NCBI GenBank assembly: GCA_030272155.1
Contig: CP126193.1
Location: forward strand, 6,014,001-6,078,000
Direction: 5' to 3'
Length of the DNA: 64,000 nucleotides
DNA from: Tetradesmus obliquus
Taxonomy: Eukaryota; Chlorophyta; Chlorophyceae; Sphaeropleales; Scenedesmaceae
The notes under the pieces are model-generated. The model did not search any database, was not told the origin of the DNA, and saw only the letters and a list, made by a program, of their open reading frames with translations. The stretch's first letter is position 1. Every line of letters begins with the position of its first letter. Position numbers and translations under genes: made by a program. Of this stretch, positions 26,201 through 37,302 are shown piece after piece.

Positions 26201-27952
26201 GCGCGGCACTCAAGGTGAGCATCACTCTGCGGGCAGTGTGGCTGTCTTGCTGCAGGCTGAGTCAGTGATGGCAGGGCAATCTCCGACTTTGTAGGTTATG
26301 CAGCGTGGTGGTGGGAGCGCAGTGAAGCTGGGCAGCTGTCACATAGGTTTTAAAGTCAAAGAGCTGTAGCTAGGTTGCATTGTGGACTCAGCAAAACCTC
26401 ACCTAAGAGGTATTGCGTTCTCGGGGTTCCCGTCACAGTTAGGCGCCGCTGACCTGCCCTAACACCCTCTGTTGAACATGTACGTTGCCAACCACCGCAG
26501 GTCTCCTGGGGTGGCACGCTGTTCCATATGGACGACCTGCCCTTCCAGCTGGCGTCCATGCCGCCCAACTACAGCGACTTCAGGCAGGCGCTGCGCGGCA
26601 GGGGCGTGCGGGAGCCGGTGGAGGCCCCAGCACAGCTCAAGGGGTTGCCTGCTGCATCGTGAGTGGCGCTGGGCTGTCACAAATGCCTGAGTCGGGATAT
26701 TCTTGATGTCAACTGTCACTGCACGTCATGCAGCCAGCTCACCAGCACCAAGAAGGATGCTGATGCTCGCCTTGCATTGTCCTTTAAATTGGTGCGGCAA
26801 GCAGAGTGTTGGCCAGCATTATGGGCCTAAGGGCGGCAAGAGAAGTTGAGGCAGCAGTTTGCCTGTGCAGCAGCGTGTGTGCGGCAGGTGGTCATTAGCC
26901 AAACCGTCATCTGCACAGCAGCAGCAGCAGCAGCACATCAACACAGCATCAATCAGGCAGCACTTGCCCGCCACCCAGTTGTGCCTCACACCCCTGGCAA
27001 GTCACTGCAGCTGCTGCGTGTCACTTATTGACCTGCACTGGCCCCTGCTGTAATGCATGTGCGCCGCCTTGCTGTGTTATCTGCAGGGTGTGCCCTGGTG
27101 AGCTCCCCACACTGCAGCAGCTGGGCTTTGATGCAGCCACACTCTCGCGCTGCGCGGGCGACAAGGACGCCGCAGGCGCACACCTGCGCGGCGGCGAGTC
27201 CGAAGCGCTGCGGCGGCTGTCAGAATTCGTTTCAAAGTTCACAGCGCAGCAGCAGCAGAAGGGTGTGGCTGCAGGTGCTGGCAGCAGCAGCAGCAAGGCA
27301 GCACAGGGCAAGGGCAGCCAGGATGCTGCACCAAACTTCTGCTGCAAGATTAGCCCCTGGCTAGCTCTGGGCTGCCTGTCTCCCAGACAGCTGTATGTGC
27401 AGCTGCAGCAGGCGGCTGGCAGCCAGGCGAAAGCAGCAGGGCAGCCGCAGCAGCTGCCTGGCGCAGGCAAGGAGGGTGATACAGGTGAGACGCTGCACAG
27501 AGCAGCCTTCTGTGCGTGCTGTTCCTTCATGTTGCTGCACTATGCACTGCCTGATGGCAGTTCCGCATGCTTGTGTGCAGGCATCATCTATGGCAGCATT
27601 AGCTGGATTGCACAGCTTTTTGTTTGCACACGCTGCTGTGGATACGCACTGATGCGTGCATGACTACCATCGTCAACTGCAACCAAACATCCGCAATTGC
27701 ACACATCGGCGCTGTGGCACATGCATCACCACCTGCTCTTTTGCTGCCGCTGCTGCTGCTGCCACTGCTTCTGCTGCTGGCATCGCAGGCATGCAGTGGC
27801 TGCTATTCGAGCTGCTGTGGCGCGACTTCTTCCGGTTCATCACCAAGAAGTACACAGTCACAGGCGTAGCGCAGCGCCTGGGCAGCAGCCCGGGCATCAG
27901 TGAGGTGCCAGCTGCTGCTACAGCGGCAGCACCTGCAATGGCAATGGCCTGA
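23203..27952 (+). CDS. PHR2: PHR2-type photolyase/cryptochrome-like protein
   Basis: Member of the photolyase/cryptochrome superfamily related to plant PHR2; its photochemical role is not established. Exons: 23203-23284, 23546-23754, 24037-24114, 24320-24502, 25146-25269, 26081-26214, 26501-26658, 27087-27484, 27789-27952, all phase-consistent; 509 residues. Residues 1-120 are Ala/Ser/Arg-rich and could be a plastid transit peptide. The photolyase domain follows: ALLWFRNDLRLHDHEPLAAA, LLPVYIFDPREYGK, DKTGPYRAKFILEALGDL, GSDLLVRIGKP, VSWGGTLFHMDDLPF, RGGESEALRRL, NFCCKISPWLALGCLSPR, WLLFELLWRDFFRFITKKY. Like PHR2 and unlike CRY-DASH it stops just after FRFITKKY, so it lacks most of the usual FAD-binding C-terminal half. 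Four decayed exon copies lie in its introns. Confidence 0.93.
24620..24745 (+). pseudogene. Tandem copy of PHR2 exon 4
   Basis: Encodes FRNDLCLHDHEPLAAACAG and then LLPVYIFDPSEYGK, nearly identical to the true exon at 24385-24502, and ends with a GTGAG-type donor. The 5' part is damaged: the codons for ALLW are replaced and no acceptor precedes it. Many differences are synonymous, so the copy was probably under constraint, or gene-converted, for some time before decaying. Confidence 0.85.
25380..25442 (+). pseudogene. Decayed copy of PHR2 exon 5 end
   Basis: CTGCGCGCAGCAGGCAGCGA and CGCATCGGCAAGCCAGGTGC match the end of the true exon 5 and its donor (25224-25274). One or two bases are lost within (GACCTATCGTG for GACCTGCTCGTG), breaking the frame. 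Confidence 0.85.
25782..26080 (+). pseudogene. Two tandem decayed copies of PHR2 exon 6 (148 bp unit)
   Basis: Copy 1 (about 25788-25881) and copy 2 (25934-26029) precede the functional exon 6 at 26081. Copy 2 and the true exon share the same upstream intron and acceptor, CTGCCCTACAG, repeated 148 bp apart, and both encode EEVLPELARSIGAG; copy 2 then reads SVYCHGE and GTAAAG instead of the rest of the exon. Copy 1 is more diverged (VVLPELVGAIGAGLVYCH). Copy 2 has an intact acceptor and a phase-compatible GTAAAG donor, so inclusion in transcripts is possible. Confidence 0.9.
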
Positions 27953-28753
27953 GCAGTCGCCAGAATGCCAGAAGTTATGGTGGGGCTTGCAGCGGATGCA
28001 TGTGTGGCACTGATGGAGCAGTGTCAGGCACTGGCTGCCAGCACCTGCTGCGGTGGTGTGTGCCTCTTGATGGGTGAATAAGAGCAGCTGCTACAGTTGA
28101 TGAATCCATACCGCTGGTGACATAGCAAGCATGTAGTATGACTTGTACTTTAGTGCCTTGTACCATGGGCTATGTTGTCATGAGGGTGCTGCTGCTGTAG
28201 TGGGCGTCATGCGCTGGGCGGGAGGGCGGGTGACATTGCTGGCCGCCTGCCTTTGCTGATACGATGTAACTATTGCTGTATTCTCTTTGTTAGTTCAGCA
28301 TGCAAGCTCAATGGGCGTCGCTCGGATGCGCTCCTGGGTGACGAAACTGAAGGATTACGCAGGCATTACCGGGCCCAAATTTTTGCCCATGCAAACACAT
28401 CACAACTTTAGCAGCGATTAAAGCTCAAAATCAGCGTGCCGGTCACTGGTAGGGGTGTCGGTGACTGTCGTGAAGTAGCGGTGGGCGCAACTTTTCGATG
28501 CGATCGGCCCCGTGCGTGTTACCCAATAGCTGAAGCAGCTGATTTCCGAGTGTTTGTGCAGCATGACGCAGCGTACGGGCTTGATCTGAGAGAGATCTCA
28601 GTGCTGTAGTCGAGCTGTTAGTACACGCAGCTGACGGTCTCATCACCAGTGTGCTGTTCTGATGTGCTGGGTATATGTGCCACACGCTACCCAAACCAAC
28701 ACATTGACGTCCATCAGCTGCGACATTCTCATCTCGCGTGTTACAGTACAGCC
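27953..28753. promoter_or_regulatory. PHR2 3' flank and CRD1 upstream region
   Basis: No gene seen. TGTAA at 28265-28269, about 310 bases after the PHR2 stop, is the likely poly(A) signal. The remaining 480 bases should hold the CRD1 promoter and leader; no copper-response GTAC cluster or TATA box is obvious. Confidence 0.5.
28265..28269 (+). terminator. Probable polyadenylation signal TGTAA of PHR2
   Basis: A chlorophyte-type TGTAA signal about 310 bases after the PHR2 stop codon and before the CRD1 promoter region. Short motif, moderate support only. Confidence 0.4.
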
Positions 28754-31216
28754 ATGGCACTCACAATGCAGGCACAGCGCCTCACGGCAGGCCAGACCAG
28801 CCGTACGCCAGTCAGGGCAGCACATGTTCGCCGTGGTGCTGTGACAGTTCGTGCCTCTGCTGCAACAGACCCGATGGGTTTCAAGCTGATGCGTAGTGGC
28901 ATCAAGCAGGCCAGCAAGGAGACAATCCTCACTCCCCGCTTCTACACCACAGGTACACAGCCTTGCTAAGCAGATCCTGGCATCAATTGTGATTGATGAT
29001 GCATTACAAGCAGCTATCAGGGCGTTGACGCCTCCATGTGCCAAGATCCCGGGACAGCTGCCGAGACAACGAGACAATCTCCTACACGTGTAGCATCACA
29101 CGCAGCAGCTGCCGCAGCATCATAGCTCATTGGCACCTGCTACTAATCAAACACCTTACGCAAGCGCCCTGTCGACAAGCTCGCGTCATCGACGTTGCGT
29201 TGACCGCCACACATCTTCTGCTGCTCTACTGCTCTCGTCACCCCGTTCTCGTCATCCCTTCTTAACAGACTTCGAGGAGATGGCCGAGCTGGTCAACCCC
29301 GCAAACATCCCACAGCAGCAGCAGGAGGAGCTGGAGGCTTACCTGCGTGAGATGAAGACAGACTACAACCAGCGCCACTTTGTGCGCAATGAGAAGTTCA
29401 AGGAGGCAGCAGAGAAGCTGAGCGGCCCCACACGCAAGATCTTCGTCGAGTTCCTGGAGCGCTCCTGCACTGCTGAGTTCTCCGGCTTCCTGCTGTTCAA
29501 GGAGCTGGCGCGCCGCCTGAGGGATGTGAACCCCACAGTGGCAGGTGCGCTTGCAGGAACGGTGCTGGATGGGCACGCTTGCAGGAAACATGTGCTGTGC
29601 ATGGGGGCTGCAGCTGCAACGTGGGTCAAGTGCAACAATCCATTGAGGGCCCTTTTGTATGTGTCGTTGCTCTGACAGCAGTGGCAGGTGCCCAGCAGTG
29701 GCATGCCATGCCTGCAGCAGTGCACCATCTAGTAGCCTTGCACTTGGCTGTTGGCACTCGCCCCTACTCACACTGCACACCTGCCTGCTGCATCCAAACT
29801 GTCTGTCAAACCGCAGAGATCTTCCAGATGATGAGCCGTGACGAGGCACGCCACGCGGGCTTCATCAACAAGGCCATGAGCGACTTCAACCTGGCCCTGG
29901 ACCTGGGCTTCCTCACCAAGAACAGGACCTACACCTTCTTCAAGCCCAAGGTGAGCAGCTGAAACAGCAGAAACACCAGCTACTGCAGCAACAGACGCCG
30001 CCAGCTGGGCGCTGCACTTACAGTGGAGTCTGCACTCTGTTGAAGGAGCTTGCTGTGCCCGGCAGACATACAGTTGCTGGATCCCTAGCATCTCACGCTA
30101 TTTCTTGCGCTGTTCTGCTGTCTCTGCTGCCGCTGCTGCTGCCGCCACCTGCAGTACATCCTGTACACCGTGTACCTGAGCGAGAAGATCGGCTACTGGC
30201 GCTACATCACCATCTACCGCAACCTGCAGCGCAACCCAGAGTGCCAGTTCTACCCGCTGTTCGAGTACTTTGAGGCCTGGTGCCAGGATGAGTGCAGGTG
30301 GGTTTGGGGTTGAGGGTACTAGGGTTTGACCTTTACTGCCAGTTCCAACCACTTTCAGGCACGGCAACGGGATGAGGGCAGCTGGGCGTGCAGAAACCTG
30401 TCAAGCTGTGCCAGAAGCCGTGCACATCGCAGCATGTTTAATGTCGGGTGTGCTGGTACTGCTGCTGCTGCTGCTGCTGCTGCTAGCCGCTGCAAATCCT
30501 CATCCCATTTAGTACTAACCGATCCACCCTGTACGTCATGTGAAATCGTGCTGCAGGCACGGTGACTTCCTCGCAGCGCTGCTCAAGTCCAAGCCGGAGC
30601 TACTGCAGGGCCCCATTGCCAAGCTGTGGACGCGCTTCTTCTGCCTGACCGTGTACATCACCATGTACCTCAACGACCACCAGCGCAGCGCATTCTACGA
30701 GGCCCTGGGCCTCAACACCACGCAGTTCTGCAGGCACGTCATCATCGAGACCAACAACACCAGCAAGCGCATCTTCCCCGAGGTGAGGGCTTGCAGGAAA
30801 CGCGCCTGCCTTGCAGGACATTCGTTTTCTTTGCGAGCAGCGTTGCAGGTTGTTGTTGCACACCACAGGAGCTGCCGAACACGACGTATGCTTTTCCTGT
30901 TTGTTGTGCCGCTGACCACACTTCTGCACACTATCAGACATCACCTGACACATGTTTGTTACCTTATCTGCGTACCCTGCAGGTGCCCACCGTCGACAGC
31001 CCGGTGTTCTGGGACCTCATGGACAAGATGGTCAGCGTGAACAACCAGATGGCAGCCATTGACAACGGCACCAGCAGCACCCCAGCGCTGCTGCAGCCTC
31101 TGGCCAAGCTGGCTCTCATGGAGCGCCTCGGCAGCCTGGTGCTGCGCGTGATGCTGATGACACCCATTGAGGCAGGCAGCTACGATTATGAGAACCCAGC
31201 TGAGCTGGTGTACTAA
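28754..31216 (+). CDS. CRD1: Mg-protoporphyrin IX monomethyl ester (oxidative) cyclase
   Basis: Diiron subunit of the aerobic cyclase that forms the fifth ring of chlorophyll (Mg-protoporphyrin monomethyl ester to divinyl protochlorophyllide), at the plastid membranes; orthologue of CRD1/CTH1/CHL27/AcsF. Exons: 28754-28952, 29269-29544, 29817-29950, 30155-30297, 30557-30782, 30983-31216; all phases agree, 403 residues, close to the family's usual length. The first ~40 residues ([29 protein letters not shown]) form a plastid transit peptide. The core begins [15 protein letters not shown]. Diiron ligands are visible in [24 protein letters not shown] and WCQDECRHGDF. The C-terminus [10 protein letters not shown] is characteristic. 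Chlamydomonas has two copper-regulated isoforms; which one this matches cannot be told here. Confidence 0.97.
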
Positions 31217-34144
31217 GCTGCTGCTGCTGCCTGACAAGGGTGTGTTGTCAGCTGTTTGGTGCTTGATTCATTGCTTCAGCATCACTTTGGCTGTACAGTT
31301 GCGGTGTGTTGCATGCCAGCTTGTTGGCTAGTAGCTGCAGCTGCAGCGGCAGCTGGCAATGCTAGCAGCAAGCTGCTGTTTCTTCTTGCGTCTGCTGAGC
31401 AGCTGATTGTGACTGCCGGTTTGCTTTTTGCTGCAGCTGGCAGCAAAAGCGCCTCGGTTACATCCGCTATTCCTGTGTTTGCTGCTTGTGTGCAGCAGCT
31501 GCCTTGTCTGCAGCTGTTGCCAGCTTTGTGCTTGCCTGCGCATCGGAAGAAGCAAGGCATGCAGTGTGTGAGTGTACGAGGTGCTACCCTGCACATTGCA
31601 GGTGGAGCCTTGGTGCAGTGCATCGCTGGCTTGTGCAGCTCTCATGCTGAGCCCTGGAATGGCTGGCGTCTGTTTGATGCTCCTTTTACTGCTTAAGCAC
31701 TGCATCAGGCCAGAAACACAGAGTTTTTACAGCACATGCTAAGCTGAACAGCAGCTTCAGGTTTTGTGTTCATGAGCAGCAGCAGCTGTGGTGTTGTATA
31801 TATATGTCACAGCTGTGTGTCTGCTGGTGCAGCAGACTGGAGTTGGCTGGTTGCTTGCTGCTGAAAGTGCACGCAGGGCTTTGCTGTTTGTGCTTTGTGT
31901 GAGCGTGCAGCGCTGCACTGCACATGGCATGTTGCAGGCGGCTTAGTCAAGAGATACCAGAAACAGCAGTGTACAATAGCATGCAGCACTTGCAGCTGCA
32001 CTGTTGTGTTTATGCAACTTGTTGGTTGGTCAGCTGTCATGAGTAGTCCACTTCTCCCCTCACCTGCTTTGCTGGACCCTGCAATTTGCCTGCACTCGCA
32101 TGCTGTGACGCTACAACGTCGGACAGCTGTTGGTGAAACACCCAACAGTTGCTGCTTGCTGTCACCATGCAAACTCGCGCAGCAAGCTGTTCACATCATG
32201 TATGGTGGTTCAGTCCTGGCGGTGCATTCAGCGCCGGCCCTCCCTGTAAGGGCTGTTGCATTCCTTTTTATATACCAGCCTATTTCAAAACTCTGCTGCT
32301 TTATGCAGCCTGCTGACCAACTAGAACTGTGTGCTGCACTGTCTTTAGAACTGCAGCGAGTTATGGAGTAGGCAGGAATACTGTGGTGCGTGTGTTTTGA
32401 GTGAACGTGTGGCCCCTGTCCCGAACCATCATCAGCTGGGTTTGTACAGCGAGCCAATCACAGAGTTGCATTCAGGTGGTGTGCATATTAGGCAGTGTAC
32501 TGCACAGCCTGCTCGCCGCGACAGTGGCAGTAACCTTGCATTTGAAAAAGCATCGCTCATTGGCCTAACCGGGTTACAGCCAACCTTTTGGTCACTTTGT
32601 AACAATCAAGTGTACGCATGCTCTTGATTGACAGGACGTACGGTGTCGTGCAGATTGTCCAACAGATTCATCTAGAACCAGCTGGAGCTGCAGCTCCGCT
32701 GGCAGGAGCCATGGCAGCAATGAAGTGCTCAAGTAGACCTGTAGATACCGTATGAGTTACCCATAGAATGAAGGGGCTCAGCGGATCCAATAGCTGAAGA
32801 GGTGCACTATATGAAAAGGCATCTGCAGAGCTATGGATACATGCAGATATCTGTGACATCTGCTGATGAAAGAATGACACACAGACTGGTACCCATGCAG
32901 CCAACGGCTCTTTCACGAGCTTCAGCCAGTCAGCAGAGGTGACAAGGAACAGAAACGTCAAGCAGCCACCCACATCTCTACATCAGCACGCGCTGCCGGC
33001 TGCAGGATAAGTGCCTTGTGCACACTACATCCTCACCATGCATGCATGGTCCATCCAAACTCGCTTCACATCTAATCAGAGTTTCACAAATCCGCCACAA
33101 GGAGTTGATATACCGCACAGGCGCACGCATGCGTGCTGCCAGGCAGCCAAACCCCAATTCTATCACTGGCCACCAATTCTGCCGCCACGCTGTAACACCT
33201 GCTCATCCACCTACATCTACCAACATGCAGCTTGGCAGGCAAAACTCGGCACTCTCAGCAGCCGCCAGCCACCCACAAGTTCTCAAAAGAGGTAAAGATA
33301 CAGCGAAGTTGCTATCACAACTAAGGCCCAGGCTGCTTATTCACCCTGCAGCAAGGCGCACAGATGCCCCAAGCTGCTGTCACCTTAAATCATAGTACAG
33401 TTTCCTGGGCTTTCCTGCCCAGCCACACAAGGCACTTAGACAAACCTGCCCCGCACACACAGCAGCCCAGGCAAAACAGCAGCTTAAACTGAGCAGCTTG
33501 CACTATACACAGAACCTGCTGCAGTTGCAACCACACAGCACGGAAGGTGGTTGCAACAACACACATGCAGGAGCCAGCCCCAGCTACGCCGCTGCAAGCT
33601 AAGCAGCGCAGTAGTGTCACACTCGCGACAAACTAAAGTCGAGACACTACAGCACAGCCGCCTGGGTACTGCTGGATGCTGCTGCTCCCAGAGCTACAGG
33701 GCAGCAGAGTGGTGTCCACAAGCACGGTCTGGCCAGTTGAGATGCAGCCAGCAGCAGACCGGCAGGGCACACCACCCCGTCCAACTGCCTGCCAAGACGC
33801 CAGTAGCGCTTCTACACACGCCGGCACATGCCCAAACCACCAACACACACACCCCAAACCCTAACAGCCAGCCAGGAGGTTACCCCGTGCCAAGAATGTG
33901 GCCCTTTTGTGCGGCCTGCTCGGCAGATGCACCCAAGCGCGCGCCCAGAGTCTGCTACTATCACAGGATGAGTACAACAACGCCGGCTACTAACAGTTCT
34001 ACATGCTGGGCACCTCTCATGCCGCAAGCGACACACCACATGCACCTCTCACATTGCAAAGTTGGCATAGCCGGTAGATGCTGTGCTTGTGGCGAAGACT
34101 ATACAGCGCACACGCATGCCGCCTGCCGACTGTTATGTTACATG
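31217..34144. other. Convergent intergenic region, CRD1 / RING gene
   Basis: 2.9 kb with no convincing gene. The first kilobase may include a long CRD1 3' UTR; TGTAA occurs at about 32246 and 32598. A 146-codon frame at 31256-31696 starts with a non-ATG codon and is Ala/Leu/Cys-rich; it is not accepted as a gene. Confidence 0.5.
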
Positions 34145-35919
34145 TTATAACATGATGTCATCCTGCAGGTCCATGGGGCGCTCACACAGCGGGCAGGTGC
34201 TCTTGCGCTCCAGCCACGCGTAGATGCACTGCATGTGGAAGGCGTGGCCGCAGCGCGTGAAGATCTTGGGGTTGTCTGCAGACGGAACACAGCAGGTGCG
34301 GCAGCGAGCAGCAAGCGAAGCAGAAGAACAGTTAGCTCAGCTTCAAAGGAGGCCCAGTCGCCAGACAGCCTGCAACTCCAAAATTCCAGGCAAGTGCACA
34401 GAAAAAAATCTGAAGCTCGGTCCAAGAGGTGAATGCACGACCAGCAGCGCACATCAAACCATTTATGTTGCGCACCACACCTTCCACCGACATGTCAAAC
34501 GCAGCAGCTGAGCAGCACAGCGGGTGACTATCAACAGCTCCAGCGCATTGCGGACAGCACAGCAGCATGCAATCACCATCTGTGAAAGCACGCAGAACAG
34601 AGATTTCTCCTCATTATCTGTGCGTGCATCTGAACGTCAAGTAGTCAAGACAACTCATGCACTCACCGTCTGTGTATGCCTCCAAGCAGGTGGGGCAGAA
34701 GTCATCCTCGTCAGCGTCAGTGCCCAGCAGCTCCGCCATTGCCGCAAACTCCTGCTGGCTGATGGCGCCAAACTTGCCTCCCTTGCCTGCTGCTGCCGCT
34801 GCTGCTGCTGCTAGTGCCCCTGCAGGAAGCACACGCGCGCGCACTGCCTCGACCTGCCCTTTGCCGCGGCTGCCGTTCGAGTCTGCGTAAATGCACGGTC
34901 AAGCATGCGTTGCGAGGCACGGTTACAGTGTTAGCTTGATTGGAAATGGACAGCGCCAGCCGTCTTGCAAAAACATAAAAGCACCATTGCACAACTGCTG
35001 CACATATGATGCTAGTTGGCAAATGCAACCGCAGCTTGCGCTAGTGCTTATGGGACTGCCACTGCTGCTGTTGCTGAAGAATCGCAACACACTGAGAAGC
35101 TGCGGAGCAGGACTGAGGCACATATGTGACACACATGTGCGTCATGTAAATGTACACTGCCCCTCGACTGCCCGCACATCAGCTGCTGTTGTTGTCTCCG
35201 CCGAATACATATGCGTAACGAAAAGCTCACCGGTTCGCCGATGCCGCGGCAGCTCCTGCGTCATTGCATCCGCATCTGATGCTGCTGCCGTTGCGGTTGC
35301 TGCTGCTGATGTGGACGCTCCTGTCCTGCCAGGCTCCGGCGTGTGGCGCTGCACAAGCAAACACATGACAGGTCAGGGGAGCAGCGGGACAGGAATGCAC
35401 ACAGTTGCCAACACAACTTGGCAGTATGGTGCACAGGCAGCAGCAGCCCCTTGCTATCAGCCAGTTGCCAATCAGCTGTTTAGTACAACAGTTGTGGTGT
35501 GCTCATCAACCTTGTTGCTGCATGCTGATGTGCTATGAGCGGCTGAACACTTGCTGCTCAGCCATGTGGGGCTGTACATGCGGTAACCTGCACACCTTGG
35601 GTAGTAGGGTCCCTCGCTCAAAGTCCTGATCCTCATCGCAGGAGGATACAGAGCCTGCCCTGGGAGATGGTGTGACTACAGGTGCCTGATACTGCGCTAT
35701 ATGAGCATCCACAATGACCGGCCTGCAGGAAAGCATGTGTCACAGGTACCAGGCGTAAGAGGGAGCAGAGTGCTGCAGCAACACACTGCTGCTTTGCAGC
35801 AGCAGGAGGTGGGATTCAGCTGCAGCTGCAAGCAAATGCCCTTGGAACTGATAGTACGCGTACCTGGGCCGGATCTGCTCCTGCTCCTGGCTTCGGAAGC
35901 AATTTATGAGTCTCCACAT
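34145..35919 (-). CDS. RING-H2 E3 ubiquitin-protein ligase (At3g02290-like)
   Basis: Probable E3 ligase that recruits an E2 enzyme through a C-terminal RING-H2 finger. Exons in coding order: 35919-35864, 35722-35596, 35348-35231, 34882-34667, 34275-34145; phase-consistent, 215 residues. RING ligands: CPTCLEAYTDDNPKIFTRCG, then HAFHMQCIYAWLERKSTCPL and CERP, i.e. C-x2-C-C-x-H-x2-H/C-C-x2-C. The CPTCLExYxxxNPK form is that of the plant At3g02290/RHB1A group. The N-terminus MWRLINCF may be membrane-associated through its Cys residue (inference). The middle is acidic and Ser-rich (SVSSCDEDQDFERGTLLPK). The upstream ATG at 36039 is an alternative start giving 40 more residues. TGTAA lies 3 bases after the stop on the coding strand. 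Confidence 0.9.
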
Positions 35920-37302
35920 CAATTTGCCACAGCAGTGTTTCGCTGTGTCTCTTCGGCCTTCACTGCTGCCCCTGCTAGGCATAAGGCTGGGAGGCAAGCT
36001 GCTGTAGTTGACAGCCTGCTCTATGTTTGGCGAGAACATCCGCTAACCTAGACTAAGCTAAGGAACCCCCGCCTGAAGACTCGAACCATGCGTGGGTACA
36101 ACCAGAAGCGTCAAGTCGAGAGAGAGGGCATCAACATCAAGCTAAGTGTCTGAAGCACAGGCCAGCTCCTTAGCACCGCTCAACAAATGGTCCTCCTGCA
36201 AGCACAGCAAAGGGGTCCTGTGCGCTGTGCAAAGGCTGGCCTTGTACCCAAGCAGGTCTTCAGTCAAATTACGAGACTAAGCTGACCATGCTGCGGCACG
36301 TGCTCACATGCTGCCTCGACGCGGACCGCTACCAAACCCTGTTGACAGCTAACCTTGTCGTGATGAAGGTGGGCTGTAGCCGAGCCCACAGCGCTTTGCT
36401 AGGCGTGTAAGCTTGCTTGATTACGTGAAATGATGCTGCTGGCAGTTGTGCTGCCTAGCTCTGCTTGGTACGGGTGGGGGCCTGCCTGGAGATGTCCCAG
36501 GAGGTGATCCCGACCCAAGCACTGGGCCCACTCGTGCACTGCATGTCAAGCGTATCCTGCTGTAAGACACACAACTGTTACGCCTTTGTCAACAACTTTT
36601 GGGCACTTACAGCCAACCCCAACAACATCGCTGCTCAAGCTCATGAACATGCATGCTTGGCAGGAGGTGCAATTCGACGCAAAACACTGCCCAATCGTAG
36701 ACATGCCACCAAGTGTATCAGCACTTTTGCCTGCAAAAAAGCACCAAGTAACATTGAGGGTGCGCAAACTCGCAGCGCTCATGAATGCACATGACATCTG
36801 CAACAACTTGTTGAGGTTGAACCTCTGAGATTGCTGAGCACTGCCGCTGGCAGTACGGCTGACTCTTCAGCCGAACACTGCAGCAGATTTCCACAAAATG
36901 CCCGATGCCAAGTTCCCCAAAGTAGAGCACACTGCCAGATGTGCGCCTTCCAAGTGATAAACTTCACCACTGTGTACTGTCAGCCATGCCAGCCCATTAT
37001 ACACCTTGGTGAGCGTTGTCAAGCGCGCCAAAGTAGCAGCAAACTGTGCTGCTGTCTCCTGCACACCTGGCACAGTGTATGCCCGTGCACTGTGCAGGTG
37101 GAACTCTGCGGCTGCCAAATACTCAACTGCCAGCCAGACTACAAACAGACTACAGCCTCCTTCGTCTGCTACAAGCCTGCACACCAAAACGCAGCTGTCA
37201 CACGTGACATCCACAACACGCTACTCATCTTCTGCTGATGCTGCAGCCTCACACGTGTTATGCACCAATCAAACATGCCGCAGGACCCCCCTGAACACCA
37301 CA
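35920..37302. other. Intergenic, RING gene upstream / SOD gene 3' flank
   Basis: 1.4 kb without a recognised gene. It should contain the RING gene promoter (right of 35920) and the SOD 3' UTR (left of 37303). TGTAA on the minus strand at about 36610 is a candidate SOD poly(A) site but is distant. Confidence 0.5.

Noticed and set aside
24257..27952. CRY-DASH cryptochrome
   Set aside because: The N-terminal half resembles CRY-DASH, but the end at FRFITKKY and the box NFCCKISPWLALGCLSPR match plant PHR2 better.
31256..31696. 146-codon frame downstream of CRD1
   Set aside because: Non-ATG start, low-complexity Ala/Leu/Cys composition, no splice signals or domain; probably CRD1 3' UTR.
36060..36120. 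tRNA-like GGTTCGAGTC on the minus strand
   Set aside because: The flanking bases do not form a five-pair T stem and no acceptor or anticodon arm is found.
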